Assembly: GCF_013141915.1 (NCBI RefSeq)
Contig: NZ_SROX01000011.1
Span: forward strand, 124,001-188,000
Direction: 5' to 3'
Length of the DNA: 64,000 nucleotides
Origin: Cupriavidus necator
Lineage (GTDB): Bacteria; Pseudomonadota; Gammaproteobacteria; Burkholderiales; Burkholderiaceae
Shown here: one piece after another, positions 50,450 to 58,604 of the stretch
Layout: each line of letters begins with the position of its first letter
How positions within the stretch are numbered: position 1 is the first letter of the stretch
Notes under the pieces: generated by a model
Database searches by the model: none
What the model saw: the letters and a program-made list of their open reading frames with translations, nothing else
Told to the model about the DNA's origin: nothing
Program-made: the position numbers and the translations under genes

Positions 50450-51243
50450 TGGCCGGCGATTGGATCAAGATGCGCAGCGACCTTTTCACGCATCCGAAAG
50501 TTGTCCGCATCACGTCCGCATTGAAAGCGGACAGACTGCGGACTGTTGGCGGACTAATGTCCGTTTGGTGTCTGTTCGATGTCCACTCTGTTGACGGGAA
50601 ACTAGAGGGTTACAACTGCGCCACTGTCGACGAGATGATCGGCTGGCAGGGCTTTGCTGAGGCCATGACCGCAGTCGGCTGGTTGGAAGAAACGCCGGAA
50701 GGCCTTGTCCTGCCTGAGTTTGAGACCCATAACGGCCAATCCGCGAAGCGCCGCGCCCAGGACGCTGACCGCAAACGTTCCGGACGCGCGTCCGCTGCAG
50801 ATGCGGACAAAAAGCGGACTAGAGAAGAGAAGAGTAGAGAAGATAGTAAGACCCCCCCTAACCCCCCAGCGCCTGTCGGCGCCGAGGGGGGAGAGTCAAC
50901 CCGGAAGAAAGCCAGAGCAACGCGCTGCTCGCTGAAGACCTTCGTTGACCAGTGCCAGGTCGCAGACGAAAAGCCGATCAGCGAATACCGCCCGCTGCTC
51001 GATTACGTCGAGACGACCGGCCTGCCGATGGAGCACGTCCAGCTTTGCTGGCAAGTCTTCAAGGGCGACTTCCTGCCCGGCGGCGACAAATCATCCCGCC
51101 TGCAAGCGGATTGGCGTAAGCACTTCCTGAATTACGTGAAGAAGGGCTACTACCGGCTTTGGTACGCCAAGCCGGACGGCACCTTCGAACTTTCCACGGC
51201 CGGCATCCAGGCCAAGACCTACTACGCGAAGAAGGCAGCATGA
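50449..51243 (+). CDS. Phage replication initiator / helicase loader-like protein
   Basis: 264 residues from MAGDWIKMRSDLFTHPKVV (50449). The N-terminal winged-helix-like domain (to about 100) matches the start of phage O/DnaT-like replication proteins; a charged linker (RTREEKSREDSK) leads to a C-terminal domain (DYVETTGLPMEHVQLCWQVFKGDF) resembling DnaT/primosome regions. It overlaps dnaB by 4 bp. The linker region, low in complexity, may contain the origin, as in lambdoid O genes. Confidence 0.7.
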   Translation: MAGDWIKMRSDLFTHPKVVRITSALKADRLRTVGGLMSVWCLFDVHSVDGKLEGYNCATVDEMIGWQGFAEAMTAVGWLEETPEGLVLPEFETHNGQSAKRRAQDADRKRSGRASAADADKKRTREEKSREDSKTPPNPPAPVGAEGGESTRKKARATRCSLKTFVDQCQVADEKPISEYRPLLDYVETTGLPMEHVQLCWQVFKGDFLPGGDKSSRLQADWRKHFLNYVKKGYYRLWYAKPDGTFELSTAGIQAKTYYAKKAA

Positions 51244-52607
51244 GCAACGACGACATTCGGGGCGCGATCCCCCATTCCATCGAAGCCGAGCAATCCGTCC
51301 TTGGCGGCCTCCTGCTCGACAACGATGCGATCGACCGGTGCGGCGATCTGCGCGCCGAGCACTTCTACCGCGGGGACCACCGGGCAATCTACGGCGAGAT
51401 CCAGGCCGCCATCATCGCCGGCTATGCCGCCGACGCTGTGACCATGTTCGAGCGGCTTCACGCCAAAGGCACCGACGTCGACATGGCTTACCTGACGAGC
51501 CTGTCACTCAACACCCCGAGCTCGGCGAACATCCGGCGCTATGCCGACATCATCCGCGACCGGGCCCAGAAGCGCGGCATGCTGGCGCTGTCTTCCGACC
51601 TGCAGGAAATGGCGCTCAACAGCGCCGAGGCTGCGGCAGTACTCATCGACCGCGCCCAAGGGCAGTTGGAGAGGCTTTCCGAGGCTGTCGTCAAGCGTGA
51701 GCCGCGCCTCGTGTCCGACCTCATGGCGGAGCACATGGACGTCATCGAGCAGCGCAGCGACGGCAAGGTCCGCGTTATCCCGACCGGAATCGATGATCTG
51801 GACCGGGTACTGTCCGGGGGCATCCGCCCAGGCAACGTGGTCGTGCTCGGTGCCCGCCCTTCCGTTGGCAAGACCGCCCTGGCCATGTCGATCGCCGCCA
51901 ATGTGGCGGAGCGCTACAGCGTGCTTGTGCTGTCCATGGAAATGTCGGCGCAGGAGGTGAATGACCGCCTGATTGCAATGCTGGGCCAAATCCCGCTGGA
52001 CGAAGTGCTCAAGGCCAACCCCGATAACAACGAGATGTGGCAGGGGGTGACGCGCGCTGTGACCCGGGTTTCAAACGAGCTATCCATCGCGCTGGATGAT
52101 CAGCCGGCCCTGACCATGCTCGAGGTCCGCAACAAGGCCAGAACGGCCAAACGCAAGTTCGGGCTGGACCTGCTGGTGCTGGATTACCTGCAACTCATGC
52201 AAGGCCGGGACGAGAACGAGAAGCGGAACTACCAGCTTGAGGAAATCTCCCGCGGCGTCAAGGCGCTTGCCAAGGATCTTGGCATCGGCGTCATTGAGTT
52301 GGTCCAGCTCAACCGCGGCGCCGAGCAACGCGGCGGCCGGTACCGCATGTCAGACATCCGGGACTGCGGCGGCATCGAGCAAGACGCGGACGTTATCGGG
52401 TTCCTGCATCGCCCCATCAAGGACGACCCCACCCTCGGTGATCAGTGGCAACGCTTTGCCTGGCTGCAGATGGAAAAAAACCGGCAAGGCGCTTTGGCAG
52501 ACGTCCCTCTCTCCTACATCGGCGAACAGACGCGCTTCGCCGGATGGCACGGGGCATGGCCAGCCCAACCGGGAACGGCCCGCCGCGGCAAAGGGCTGGT
52601 GGACTGA
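51240..52607 (+). CDS. dnaB: Replicative DNA helicase DnaB
   Basis: 455 residues. N-terminal domain HSIEAEQSVLGGLLLDNDA; Walker A GARPSVGKT (204-212); Walker B DLLVLDYLQLM; later QLNRGAEQR and DIRDCGGIEQDADV, the DnaB motif 4. It unwinds the phage replication fork, loaded by the preceding gene's product. Start chosen at the ATGA overlap. Confidence 0.95.
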   Translation: MSNDDIRGAIPHSIEAEQSVLGGLLLDNDAIDRCGDLRAEHFYRGDHRAIYGEIQAAIIAGYAADAVTMFERLHAKGTDVDMAYLTSLSLNTPSSANIRRYADIIRDRAQKRGMLALSSDLQEMALNSAEAAAVLIDRAQGQLERLSEAVVKREPRLVSDLMAEHMDVIEQRSDGKVRVIPTGIDDLDRVLSGGIRPGNVVVLGARPSVGKTALAMSIAANVAERYSVLVLSMEMSAQEVNDRLIAMLGQIPLDEVLKANPDNNEMWQGVTRAVTRVSNELSIALDDQPALTMLEVRNKARTAKRKFGLDLLVLDYLQLMQGRDENEKRNYQLEEISRGVKALAKDLGIGVIELVQLNRGAEQRGGRYRMSDIRDCGGIEQDADVIGFLHRPIKDDPTLGDQWQRFAWLQMEKNRQGALADVPLSYIGEQTRFAGWHGAWPAQPGTARRGKGLVD

Positions 52608-52647
52608 TGAAGGGAAGCGCTCAAAAAACTCCACAGCCGTCTTCATT

Positions 52648-52691
52648 TTGACTATCATGCACACATGTTAGCGTTTTGAACACTCGTTATC
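52648..52691 (+). promoter_or_regulatory. Operator-bearing promoter region before 52693
   Basis: TTGACT (52648-52653) is a good -35; no convincing -10 at 17 bp. GCACACATGTTAGC (52659-52672) is a hybrid operator and GAACACTCGTTATC (52678-52691) a looser copy. The next start codon is 2 bp after the second copy. Confidence 0.5.
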
Positions 52692-52692
52692 T

Positions 52693-52893
52693 ATGCCGAA
52701 CTGCCTCATCTGCCAGCACTGCGACCTGAAAGCCGATACCGCGATGGCTCGCCTTGGCTATGGCCGGTGCGAACTGGACGACCAGGCAGGCAAGTTCCGG
52801 CCGTTCGACCGCGAGATCGAGTGCAAGCCGTTCGAGCGCCTTCCGGCTGACCGCGAGCAAGCGCGCCGCGCGTGGGCCGACGGCCGCCGCTGA
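52693..52893 (+). CDS. Small cysteine-rich zinc-finger-like protein
   Basis: 66 residues: CLICQHCDLK followed by GYGRCELDD, four cysteines that could bind zinc, then FRPFDREIECKPFERLPADRE. No Shine-Dalgarno; the operator abuts the start, so the mRNA may have a very short leader. Similar short Cys proteins occur in Burkholderia phages. Confidence 0.6.
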   Translation: MPNCLICQHCDLKADTAMARLGYGRCELDDQAGKFRPFDREIECKPFERLPADREQARRAWADGRR

Positions 52894-52903
52894 GGAGAGA
52901 GCT

Positions 52904-53380
52904 ATGGCAGGCAACAAGAAGCGCACCAAGGCCTACCGCCCGATGAGATCGGCCGGCGACGTGAAGCTGTCCACCCAGCCTTGGCGCGTCGCCGCAGTCT
53001 TCGGACCGCTGGAGGCGATTCTCCGCCAGATCGAGCAAGACGGCACGGTCACCACCGACAAGCAGGGCATGCCGATCTTCAAGGACTCCAGCGACGGTCA
53101 CTGGTACGCGACTGTGCCCGCTGTCGAGGGGATCGTCGACGCCTACGCCACGCACGCCACCCGCTGCGGCCGTGCGATGCCGCTGGATAGCCTGCGCCGG
53201 CTCACCAACAAGCTGGAGTACTCCAGCCCCCTCACCCTCGACGACTGTGCCGCAGTGAAGCGCGATCTCGCCGTCCTGCGCCGCGAAACGATGTCCATGA
53301 CGCTCGCCTACGCGTCGAGCCTCGTCACCACCACCCAACTAAAGATCGAACTCGAGCAACAAGAGAGGAGTGCTGCATGA
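52904..53380 (+). CDS. Hypothetical early protein
   Basis: 158 residues from MAGNKKRTKAYRPMRSAG (52904, RBS GAGGAGAG). Basic N-terminus; a central helical domain (TVPAVEGIVDAYATHATRCG). Not recognised. Coupled by ATGA to the next gene. Confidence 0.6.
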   Translation: MAGNKKRTKAYRPMRSAGDVKLSTQPWRVAAVFGPLEAILRQIEQDGTVTTDKQGMPIFKDSSDGHWYATVPAVEGIVDAYATHATRCGRAMPLDSLRRLTNKLEYSSPLTLDDCAAVKRDLAVLRRETMSMTLAYASSLVTTTQLKIELEQQERSAA

Positions 53381-53733
53381 CAGCCGCCGTACTGAAAGAC
53401 GTGTCCGCGAACAAGGCGAGACCGGTGAAGATGCTTGAAGTCGTCGACGCGCTGATGGCGCGCGCCGGCGAGCAGTTCACCGTCGACGACCTGCTTCATC
53501 GCTTCGGCTCAACCGAAAAGAAGATGGGCAATCTCGCCGACAGGGCAGCCAACAGCGCCCTCCTCCGCAAGGGGCGCAATGTCGCGGGCCACGTCGTGTA
53601 CTGGGCGCCGACGACCTCAGAGCAAGAACTAGTCCGCCACCAAATCGCCGGCTCAGGCCACATCAAGGGCTACGAGGCCTACCTCCATTCGCACTGGCGC
53701 CTGGCTGAGTCGGTTCAGTGGGAGCGGCGATGA
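53377..53733 (+). CDS. Hypothetical winged-helix-like early protein
   Basis: 118 residues. EVVDALMARAGEQFTVDDLLHRFGSTEKKMGNLADRAANSALL has the helix-turn-helix-sheet order of a winged helix, then a basic C-terminus. Possibly DNA-binding. ATGA overlaps at both ends. Confidence 0.55.
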   Translation: MTAAVLKDVSANKARPVKMLEVVDALMARAGEQFTVDDLLHRFGSTEKKMGNLADRAANSALLRKGRNVAGHVVYWAPTTSEQELVRHQIAGSGHIKGYEAYLHSHWRLAESVQWERR

Positions 53734-54047
53734 TGCGGACCTACATCGCGGGGCCTATGTCCGGGATTCCCCTTCTCAATTTCCCCGCTTTTCACGAGGC
53801 CGCTCGCGCCTTGCGCGCCGAAGGCCATGACGTCGTGAACCCGGCTGAGATCAACGCCGACCCTTCCGCCGGCTGGCTGGAATGCATGCGCGCCGACATC
53901 CGCGAGCTGGTGACGTGCGATGCGATCTACCTGCTTCCGGGCTGGGAGAAATCGCGCGGCGCTCGGCTTGAGGCAAAGATCGCCGAGGGCCTTGGCTTCC
54001 GGATGATTTTCGCTCCTGAAGAGGAGGTAGCACATGTACCCGCTTAA
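53730..54047 (+). CDS. DUF4406 / nucleoside deoxyribosyltransferase-like protein
   Basis: 105 residues. RTYIAGPMSGIPLLNFPAF and ADIRELVTCDAIYLLPGWEKSRGA are the DUF4406 signatures, related to nucleoside 2-deoxyribosyltransferases; a role in nucleotide metabolism is possible. The GWEKSRGAR segment is the conserved active-site-like loop. Confidence 0.8.
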   Translation: MMRTYIAGPMSGIPLLNFPAFHEAARALRAEGHDVVNPAEINADPSAGWLECMRADIRELVTCDAIYLLPGWEKSRGARLEAKIAEGLGFRMIFAPEEEVAHVPA

Positions 54048-54174
54048 CGCATTCATCGCCGGCTGGCTGTCGCTTCTGATGTGGCATCACCCGCACCCGA
54101 TTACTGGCAGCTTTGGTGTGAAAACACTATGCGTAGCGACGTGCTGCCCAACATCGCCGGGATCTGACGCATGA
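54034..54174 (+). CDS. 46-residue small protein
   Basis: MYPLNAFIAGWLSLLMWHH..., with GAGGAGG upstream, one short hydrophobic segment, and an ATGA overlap with the RuvC-like gene. Overlaps the previous gene by 14 bp. Translation is likely; function unknown. Confidence 0.5.
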   Translation: MYPLNAFIAGWLSLLMWHHPHPITGSFGVKTLCVATCCPTSPGSDA

Positions 54175-54641
54175 CCACGATTCTGAGCATAGACCCCGGC
54201 ACCGAGGAATCCGGCTGGTGCCTCTACCACCCCGAGCGGGGCGTTGTGATGGGATCCGGCGTGAAGCCGAACGACATCATGCTCGAAGAGATTCGGTTCA
54301 TGCCGGCTTCTGAGTTGGCGATTGAGATGGTCGCCTCATACGGTATGCCAGTCGGGCGCGAAGTGTTCGAGACGGTACGTTGGATCGGACGCTTTCAGCA
54401 GATATGGCGCAGGCCGGATGAGGTGCGCCTCGTCTACCGCAAGGACGTGAAGCTGCACCTCTGCAGCTCACCGCGCGCCAAGGACGCAAACATTCGCGTC
54501 GCGCTGCTCGACATGTTCGGCGGCAAAGAGGCGGCAGTAGGCAAGAAGGCATCGCCGGGGCCGCTGTATGGCGTCAAGTCGCATGCATGGGCGGCCTTGG
54601 CGGTGGCCGTGACGGCAGCCCATCAAATGACCGTCAAATGA
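54171..54641 (+). CDS. RuvC-like Holliday-junction resolvase
   Basis: 156 residues. Starts ILSIDPGTEESGWCLY, the RuvC/RNase H-fold motif with the first catalytic Asp (Asp8); the C-terminal KSHAWAALAVAVTA supplies the last helix. Likely resolves branched phage DNA before packaging. The ends of the family motifs are intact. Confidence 0.75.
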   Translation: MTTILSIDPGTEESGWCLYHPERGVVMGSGVKPNDIMLEEIRFMPASELAIEMVASYGMPVGREVFETVRWIGRFQQIWRRPDEVRLVYRKDVKLHLCSSPRAKDANIRVALLDMFGGKEAAVGKKASPGPLYGVKSHAWAALAVAVTAAHQMTVK

Positions 54642-54656
54642 CCGGCAAATGACCGG
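54624..54656 (+). repeat. Three tandem 11-bp repeats CAAATGACCGG
   Basis: At 54624-54634 (last base T), 54635-54645 and 54646-54656; covers the end of the resolvase gene and its stop. A local slip duplication. Confidence 0.75.
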
Positions 54657-54671
54657 CAAATAGGAGAGAGT

Positions 54672-55049
54672 ATGAAACCCATCGCATTGCTTGTCGCCCT
54701 TGCAACTACTGCGGCCTTGTCCGCTTGCAACGATGCACAGGTCGCTTCCCGCAATCTCTCGCAAGCCGCCGACAACTTCGAGATCAACCGCCGTGTCGTC
54801 TTTTACAACGGCATCACCGGCGACTACATGCTCAGCATCGAAGGACTCTGCTCGTTGGACGCTGATTCATCGCGCAAGGTATCCATCACCTGCAAGACTG
54901 GCCCCTCGACGTTCAAGAAGCACTACCTCGGCCTGTCCGACAACGTGACCTACTTCATCGAGCAACTGGAACCGGCCGGCGTCAGCACCTTCCACTACAA
55001 GGTGGTATTCAAGCCGTCCGTGATTCTGCCGGACATCGTCGTCAAGTAA
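54672..55049 (+). CDS. Prophage beta-sandwich lipoprotein
   Basis: 125 residues. Signal peptide with lipobox LSAC (Cys19), then ADNFEINRRVVFYNGITGDYM and GLSDNVTYFIEQLEP, a pattern widely shared among phage lipoproteins of unknown function. Membrane anchored; superinfection exclusion is a guess only. Stop overlaps the next start (TAATG). Confidence 0.75.
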   Translation: MKPIALLVALATTAALSACNDAQVASRNLSQAADNFEINRRVVFYNGITGDYMLSIEGLCSLDADSSRKVSITCKTGPSTFKKHYLGLSDNVTYFIEQLEPAGVSTFHYKVVFKPSVILPDIVVK

Positions 55050-55237
55050 TGATCCGCCCGCCCATCCCCTTCCCAAGCGTAGAAGACGACGGCGTCATGG
55101 CCTTCCGCATCGGCCGTCGCGCGAAGGTCTACCGACCCTATGGCTTCGCCTTCTGTCCCCATGACCGCGGCACGACTCTGCATGCCAACTGGGTGCAGGG
55201 CTATGCAAAAGCTTTCAATGCACTGACGAGATCATGA
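55049..55237 (+). CDS. Small hypothetical protein
   Basis: 62 residues: MIRPPIPFPSVEDDGVMAF ... FCPHDRGTTLHANWVQGYAK. Coupled on both sides. Not recognised. Confidence 0.5.
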   Translation: MIRPPIPFPSVEDDGVMAFRIGRRAKVYRPYGFAFCPHDRGTTLHANWVQGYAKAFNALTRS

Positions 55238-55716
55238 GCGAGATCAGACCGACGTTCGCCGGCGAGATGCAGTTGGCCGGCTGGAGCGAGACGCACAACG
55301 GCGGCTGCAAGGTGACCTTCTGGCTGCCGGATGCTACGGACCTAGACGCGTTCCGAGCGCTGACCGTGCGCAAGGGCAATACCGCCGGCCATCGCTTCAT
55401 GGCCGCGCTGGTCGAAGTGGGCGACGACGAGCAGCCAGTCCAGCAGCCGGCCGCAAAGGAGCACGCACCTGTCGGCGGCGCGCTGGCAAAGCTGGCGGGC
55501 ATGTGGTGCAGCGATCCTGACTTCTGGGCCTTCCTGAGTGCCAGAACGCCGAGCACAGCGCCTGTCGCGGATGCCGAGGCCGCGGCGCAGGTCATCCGCG
55601 ACGTCTGCCAGATCGAAAGCCGCGCGGAGCTCGACCACATCCCGGAATCAGCCGAAATGTTTCACGCGGAGATCCGCCTTCCATTCATGCGCTGGAAGCA
55701 GGGGGTGCGGGGATGA
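55234..55716 (+). CDS. Hypothetical early protein with beta-rich N-terminus
   Basis: 160 residues. N-terminal FAGEMQLAGWSETHNGGCKVTFWLPD resembles a phage DNA-metabolism accessory fold; C-terminal AAQVIRDVCQIESRAELDH is helical. It precedes the Ref-like gene. Function unknown. Confidence 0.55.
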   Translation: MSEIRPTFAGEMQLAGWSETHNGGCKVTFWLPDATDLDAFRALTVRKGNTAGHRFMAALVEVGDDEQPVQQPAAKEHAPVGGALAKLAGMWCSDPDFWAFLSARTPSTAPVADAEAAAQVIRDVCQIESRAELDHIPESAEMFHAEIRLPFMRWKQGVRG

Positions 55717-56012
55717 GCAAGACCGCCACCAAGGCCGAGCGCGAGCACATGGGCCGGGTCAAGGCCATGAACTGCATCTGCTGCACGCTCCTTGACCGCC
55801 GGCAAGAGTCGCCAACGGATGTGCACCACATCCGCGAGGGGCAAGGCGGAGCGCAGCGGGCCGGCAACTTCCTCGTGCTGCCGCTCTGCCACGACGATTG
55901 CCACCAGGGAAAGAACGGCATCCATGGGGACCGGACATACCTGCGCATCCTCAAGATGACAGAACTGGACCTGCTGAACGCCACGCTGGACGCGCTGCAC
56001 CGAGGGCGCTGA
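55713..56012 (+). CDS. Ref-family recombination enhancement nuclease
   Basis: 99 residues. CICCTLLDRRQESPTDVHHIREGQGG and VLPLCHDDCHQGKNGIHG are the HNH-type metal-binding motifs of P1 Ref, a RecA-dependent nuclease. Smaller than P1 Ref (186 aa), with only the catalytic core. Lies in a cluster of recombination genes. Confidence 0.8.
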   Translation: MSKTATKAEREHMGRVKAMNCICCTLLDRRQESPTDVHHIREGQGGAQRAGNFLVLPLCHDDCHQGKNGIHGDRTYLRILKMTELDLLNATLDALHRGR

Positions 56013-56215
56013 TGGCCTTTCCCCAGCATCAATATCGCGACCCGCTCGAGCAACTGCTCAAGGCCGAATCCTTCACCTGCCGTGGGTGTGTCCTAGAGGT
56101 CCGCAACGAGCTATTCGGCACGGTCCTGATGACCTGCGGCCTGAAGAACGCCGACGGCACGCCAAAGAAGCACGGCCGGCGGTGCAACCAATATAACGAC
56201 GGGAGCGATCAATGA
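56012..56215 (+). CDS. 67-residue cysteine-rich protein
   Basis: MAFPQHQYRDPLEQLLKAES ... FTCRGCVLEV ... LMTCGLKN ... RRCNQYNDG: four cysteines, likely zinc-binding. TGATG overlap with Ref. Not recognised. Confidence 0.55.
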   Translation: MAFPQHQYRDPLEQLLKAESFTCRGCVLEVRNELFGTVLMTCGLKNADGTPKKHGRRCNQYNDGSDQ

Positions 56216-56730
56216 AGGTATTCCGCGACACCGACGCAGTTCTCCGCTGGGCCTATGCCATCGCCCAGCAGCCTATCTGCAAGGTCTCCGATGCCCAGCG
56301 GGCCATGGCCGGCGCCAGCGGCACGAACAAGTCTGCGGACGGCGACCTGAGCATTCAGGACCAGCACGGCCAGGCGGCCATGATCCGGGGCCACGTGGAG
56401 AGCCTGCCCGAGCTGCTGAGCGCCTATGGCTGGGCGGCCTACTCGTGGGAAGACAGCGAGCGCAAGACCGGCAACCAAGTGCTGAGCGCCCACCTGGCCG
56501 AGGCCTCCGGCGTCGTCAACGGGCAAATGCGCTTCCTTCTGATGCGCCGGCACATCGAATTCGGCCAAGTCCGCTGCTTGTCGTGCGAACGCATCGCGGA
56601 GAAGGTCGGCGTGCACAAGCGGACGATCCAGCGGTACGAGCCGAAGATCAAGACAGCCATGGAGGCTGTCACGGCCCAGTTTTTCGCCGCGCTCGATCCC
56701 TATTTCCAACGCTCCGGGCTCATCCGCTAA
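56212..56730 (+). CDS. HTH protein at the end of the replication operon; candidate late regulator
   Basis: 172 residues. CLSCERIAEKVGVHKRTIQRY is a helix-turn-helix (about residues 122-142), followed by a helix AMEAVTAQFFAAL. In many phages the late-gene regulator, often a Q-type antiterminator, is encoded at this place. It could act on the terminator-rich late operon. Assignment by position and HTH only. Confidence 0.5.
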   Translation: MKVFRDTDAVLRWAYAIAQQPICKVSDAQRAMAGASGTNKSADGDLSIQDQHGQAAMIRGHVESLPELLSAYGWAAYSWEDSERKTGNQVLSAHLAEASGVVNGQMRFLLMRRHIEFGQVRCLSCERIAEKVGVHKRTIQRYEPKIKTAMEAVTAQFFAALDPYFQRSGLIR

Positions 56731-56736
56731 AAATTC

Positions 56737-56794
56737 TTTGCTAACGTTATTGCACACACGTTATCGTGTTGCTATAGTTTGCACATACGTTAGC
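56737..56794 (+). promoter_or_regulatory. Early promoter with three operator elements
   Basis: TTGCAC (56750-56755), 17 bp, TATAGT (56773-56778). Operators GCACACACGTTATC (56752-56765) overlaps the -35 and GCACATACGTTAGC (56781-56794) the start region; TTTGCTAACG (56737-56746) is an extra half-site. Confidence 0.7.
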
Positions 56795-56809
56795 AAACCG
56801 GAGCGGGAA

Positions 56810-57121
56810 ATGATCAAGAAGGCCAAGCAAGCATGGGAAGTCGGCCAACAAGTGAAGGTTGGCTTTCTGTCGGGCCTGACCGTGATCGCCGCTGTCGCCA
56901 CCCCCGGCGACTATGCCCCGGATGCGTACGTTCTCCTGCGCGGCGAGCAGTTTTATGCGTTTGTGCCCCATCAGGGCATTTCAAAGATCAGCACCGACGA
57001 AGCGCGCGAGATGGTTGCCGAAGGCAAGCGCCAGGATGCCGCCGCCGAAGCCCGCGCCGCTGAGCAAGCCGCCGGCGCGATCGCTGCCGCGAAGCTGGCC
57101 GCCGAACTGATGGCCGCCTGA
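56810..57121 (+). CDS. Hypothetical early protein with SH3-like start
   Basis: 103 residues from MIKKAKQAWEVGQQVKVGFL (56810, RBS GGAGCGGG). N-terminus GQQVKVGFLSGLTVIAAVATPGDYAPDAYVL looks like a small beta-barrel; C-terminus is a long Ala-rich helix. First gene after the operator-rich promoter. Confidence 0.6.
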   Translation: MIKKAKQAWEVGQQVKVGFLSGLTVIAAVATPGDYAPDAYVLLRGEQFYAFVPHQGISKISTDEAREMVAEGKRQDAAAEARAAEQAAGAIAAAKLAAELMAA

Positions 57122-57128
57122 CTCCGCC

Positions 57129-57293
57129 ATGGCCACCCTGAGAGACGAAGGCTTCCGCTTCTGCGCAAGCCCTGACCGCACGGTATTCCGCTGGATCTTT
57201 CCGGCAGAGAAGACCGCCATCTATCCCGACTGGACCGACTGCACGGACATGGATGACGCGCAGTTCGAAGCCTTCGTTACCGCTGGAGACTGA
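57129..57293 (+). CDS. 54-residue hypothetical protein
   Basis: MATLRDEGFRFCASPDRTVF ... EAFVTAGD. Aromatic-rich, probably a compact beta domain. No clear Shine-Dalgarno; sits 7 bp after the 56810 gene. Codon use is phage-like. Confidence 0.5.
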   Translation: MATLRDEGFRFCASPDRTVFRWIFPAEKTAIYPDWTDCTDMDDAQFEAFVTAGD

Positions 57294-57294
57294 C

Positions 57295-57612
57295 ATGGGA
57301 CGCAACTTCACCGACGCAGAAAGGCTTGTGGCCATGGCCATCGTGGCCAAGCCCACCGACACCGCCAACGATAACGACATCGAGGCCGGCGGCTACATGC
57401 GCCCGATTGCAGACGCGATCCTCCGCGACGACCTGAGCGACGCCGCAATGGCTTCTCTAGGCCGCGAGTTGCTGCAGGTCTACCTGCGCGACGTGATCGG
57501 CCTGGTGCTGAGCACTGAGCGCGAAATCGACGAAGAGGAAGCCGAGCGCGCGACCCGGACAAAGCGCGCGCTGGCCGAACTGCCGGCGGCCGTCACCTTC
57601 CGCGTCCACTGA
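57295..57612 (+). CDS. Hypothetical early protein
   Basis: 105 residues from MGRNFTDAERLVAMAIVAKPTD. Two helices, then an acidic C-terminal helix (TEREIDEEEAERATRTKRALAE). Not recognised. Followed by a terminator. Confidence 0.55.
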   Translation: MGRNFTDAERLVAMAIVAKPTDTANDNDIEAGGYMRPIADAILRDDLSDAAMASLGRELLQVYLRDVIGLVLSTEREIDEEEAERATRTKRALAELPAAVTFRVH

Positions 57613-57621
57613 CAAGTTTCA

Positions 57622-57667
57622 GCGGCGCCCAATTTCCCCCTAAATCGTCGGGCGCTGCCTTTTTATT
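57622..57667 (+). terminator. Intrinsic terminator before the chimeric gene
   Basis: GCGGCGCCC (57622-57630) pairs with GGGCGCTGC (57650-57658) across a 19-nt loop, followed by CTTTTTATT. Confidence 0.7.
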
Positions 57668-57678
57668 CCGAGGAGCAT

Positions 57679-58311
57679 ATGAGAGCGATCGATCTATTCG
57701 CCGGCGGCACCTATATCCACGGCCTGTCTTACACACCGGAATACCGCGCTTGGCAAACAATGCGGCTTCGTTGCTGCAATCCTGACAACGCTGCATACGC
57801 CGACTACGGCGGCCGAGGCATCACTGTTTGCGACAGATGGCTTGATTCGCCCGAGAACTTCCTCGCAGACATGGGCCAAAAGCCGTCACCAAAGCACGAA
57901 CTGGACCGGATCGATAACGACAAGGGGTATTCGCCGGGCAACTGCCGCTGGGCCACTCGAAAGGTCAACGACCGGAACCGTCGAAACAATAGGCACTTGG
58001 AGCACGACGGAGTAACGCGCACGCTGGCTGAATGGTCGGAGATCACCGGTATCAATCGCGACACGCTCCAAAAGCGGCTTGCGTCCGGCTGGAGCGTTGA
58101 TCGCGCCATCACAACGCCGACGCGGGGCAAGGCAAAGAACGGGCATGCGAAACACCTACAACGCCATCCTTGCGTGGATTGCGGCAAGCCAGTATCGAGA
58201 ACTCGATGCAAGTCCTGCGAAAACGTTCGTCGAGGAAAGCAGCGGCGCATTGATGCCGTCTGCCCGCCGGTGGCGCGCGACATCATCACCGCGATCAAGG
58301 AGGCAGCATGA
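57679..58311 (+). CDS. Chimeric gene: cytosine-methyltransferase ends around an HNH homing endonuclease-like core
   Basis: 210 residues. It opens MRAIDLFAGG, the start of C5-cytosine methyltransferases (motif I), but then becomes an HNH-type protein (YRAWQTMRLRCCNPDNAAYA, HELDRIDNDKGYSPGNCRWA with the metal-binding N and H, and a C-terminal zinc-like segment CVDCGKPVSRTRCKSC). The last 18 residues, AVCPPVARDIITAIKEAA, match motif X at the C-terminal end of the same methyltransferases. The methyltransferase catalytic core (PCQ, ENV) is missing. Confidence 0.75.
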   Translation: MRAIDLFAGGTYIHGLSYTPEYRAWQTMRLRCCNPDNAAYADYGGRGITVCDRWLDSPENFLADMGQKPSPKHELDRIDNDKGYSPGNCRWATRKVNDRNRRNNRHLEHDGVTRTLAEWSEITGINRDTLQKRLASGWSVDRAITTPTRGKAKNGHAKHLQRHPCVDCGKPVSRTRCKSCENVRRGKQRRIDAVCPPVARDIITAIKEAA

Positions 58312-58604
58312 CCATCGAAACGCGCCACAAGCGGTTCAGCCTCTGCATGGACATCGATGGCTTCGTGCGGAACAACCGGTTTCCGCGCGACTACCGAAAC
58401 CTGTTCCGGGATGACAGCGGCCGGACGCTGTCACCTGCTGAGGCGCGCGCCGAACTCTCCATTGAGAAGGCAAGGGGCCGGAAGGTTATCCCGATGAGCG
58501 CCGAATGCGGCAATCCGTGCCAGCACGCCGGCAATGGGTGCACAGGCTTTGACTACGCCGGAAAGGGTTGCCCGGGCCGGTATATCGACGAGGAGGCAGC
58601 ATGA
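58308..58604 (+). CDS. Hypothetical cysteine-containing early protein
   Basis: 98 residues: TRHKRFSLCMDIDGFVRNNR ... MSAECGNPCQHAGNGCTGFDYAGKGCPGRYI. Six cysteines in the C-terminal half could bind metal. ATGA overlaps both sides. Not recognised. Confidence 0.55.
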   Translation: MTIETRHKRFSLCMDIDGFVRNNRFPRDYRNLFRDDSGRTLSPAEARAELSIEKARGRKVIPMSAECGNPCQHAGNGCTGFDYAGKGCPGRYIDEEAA

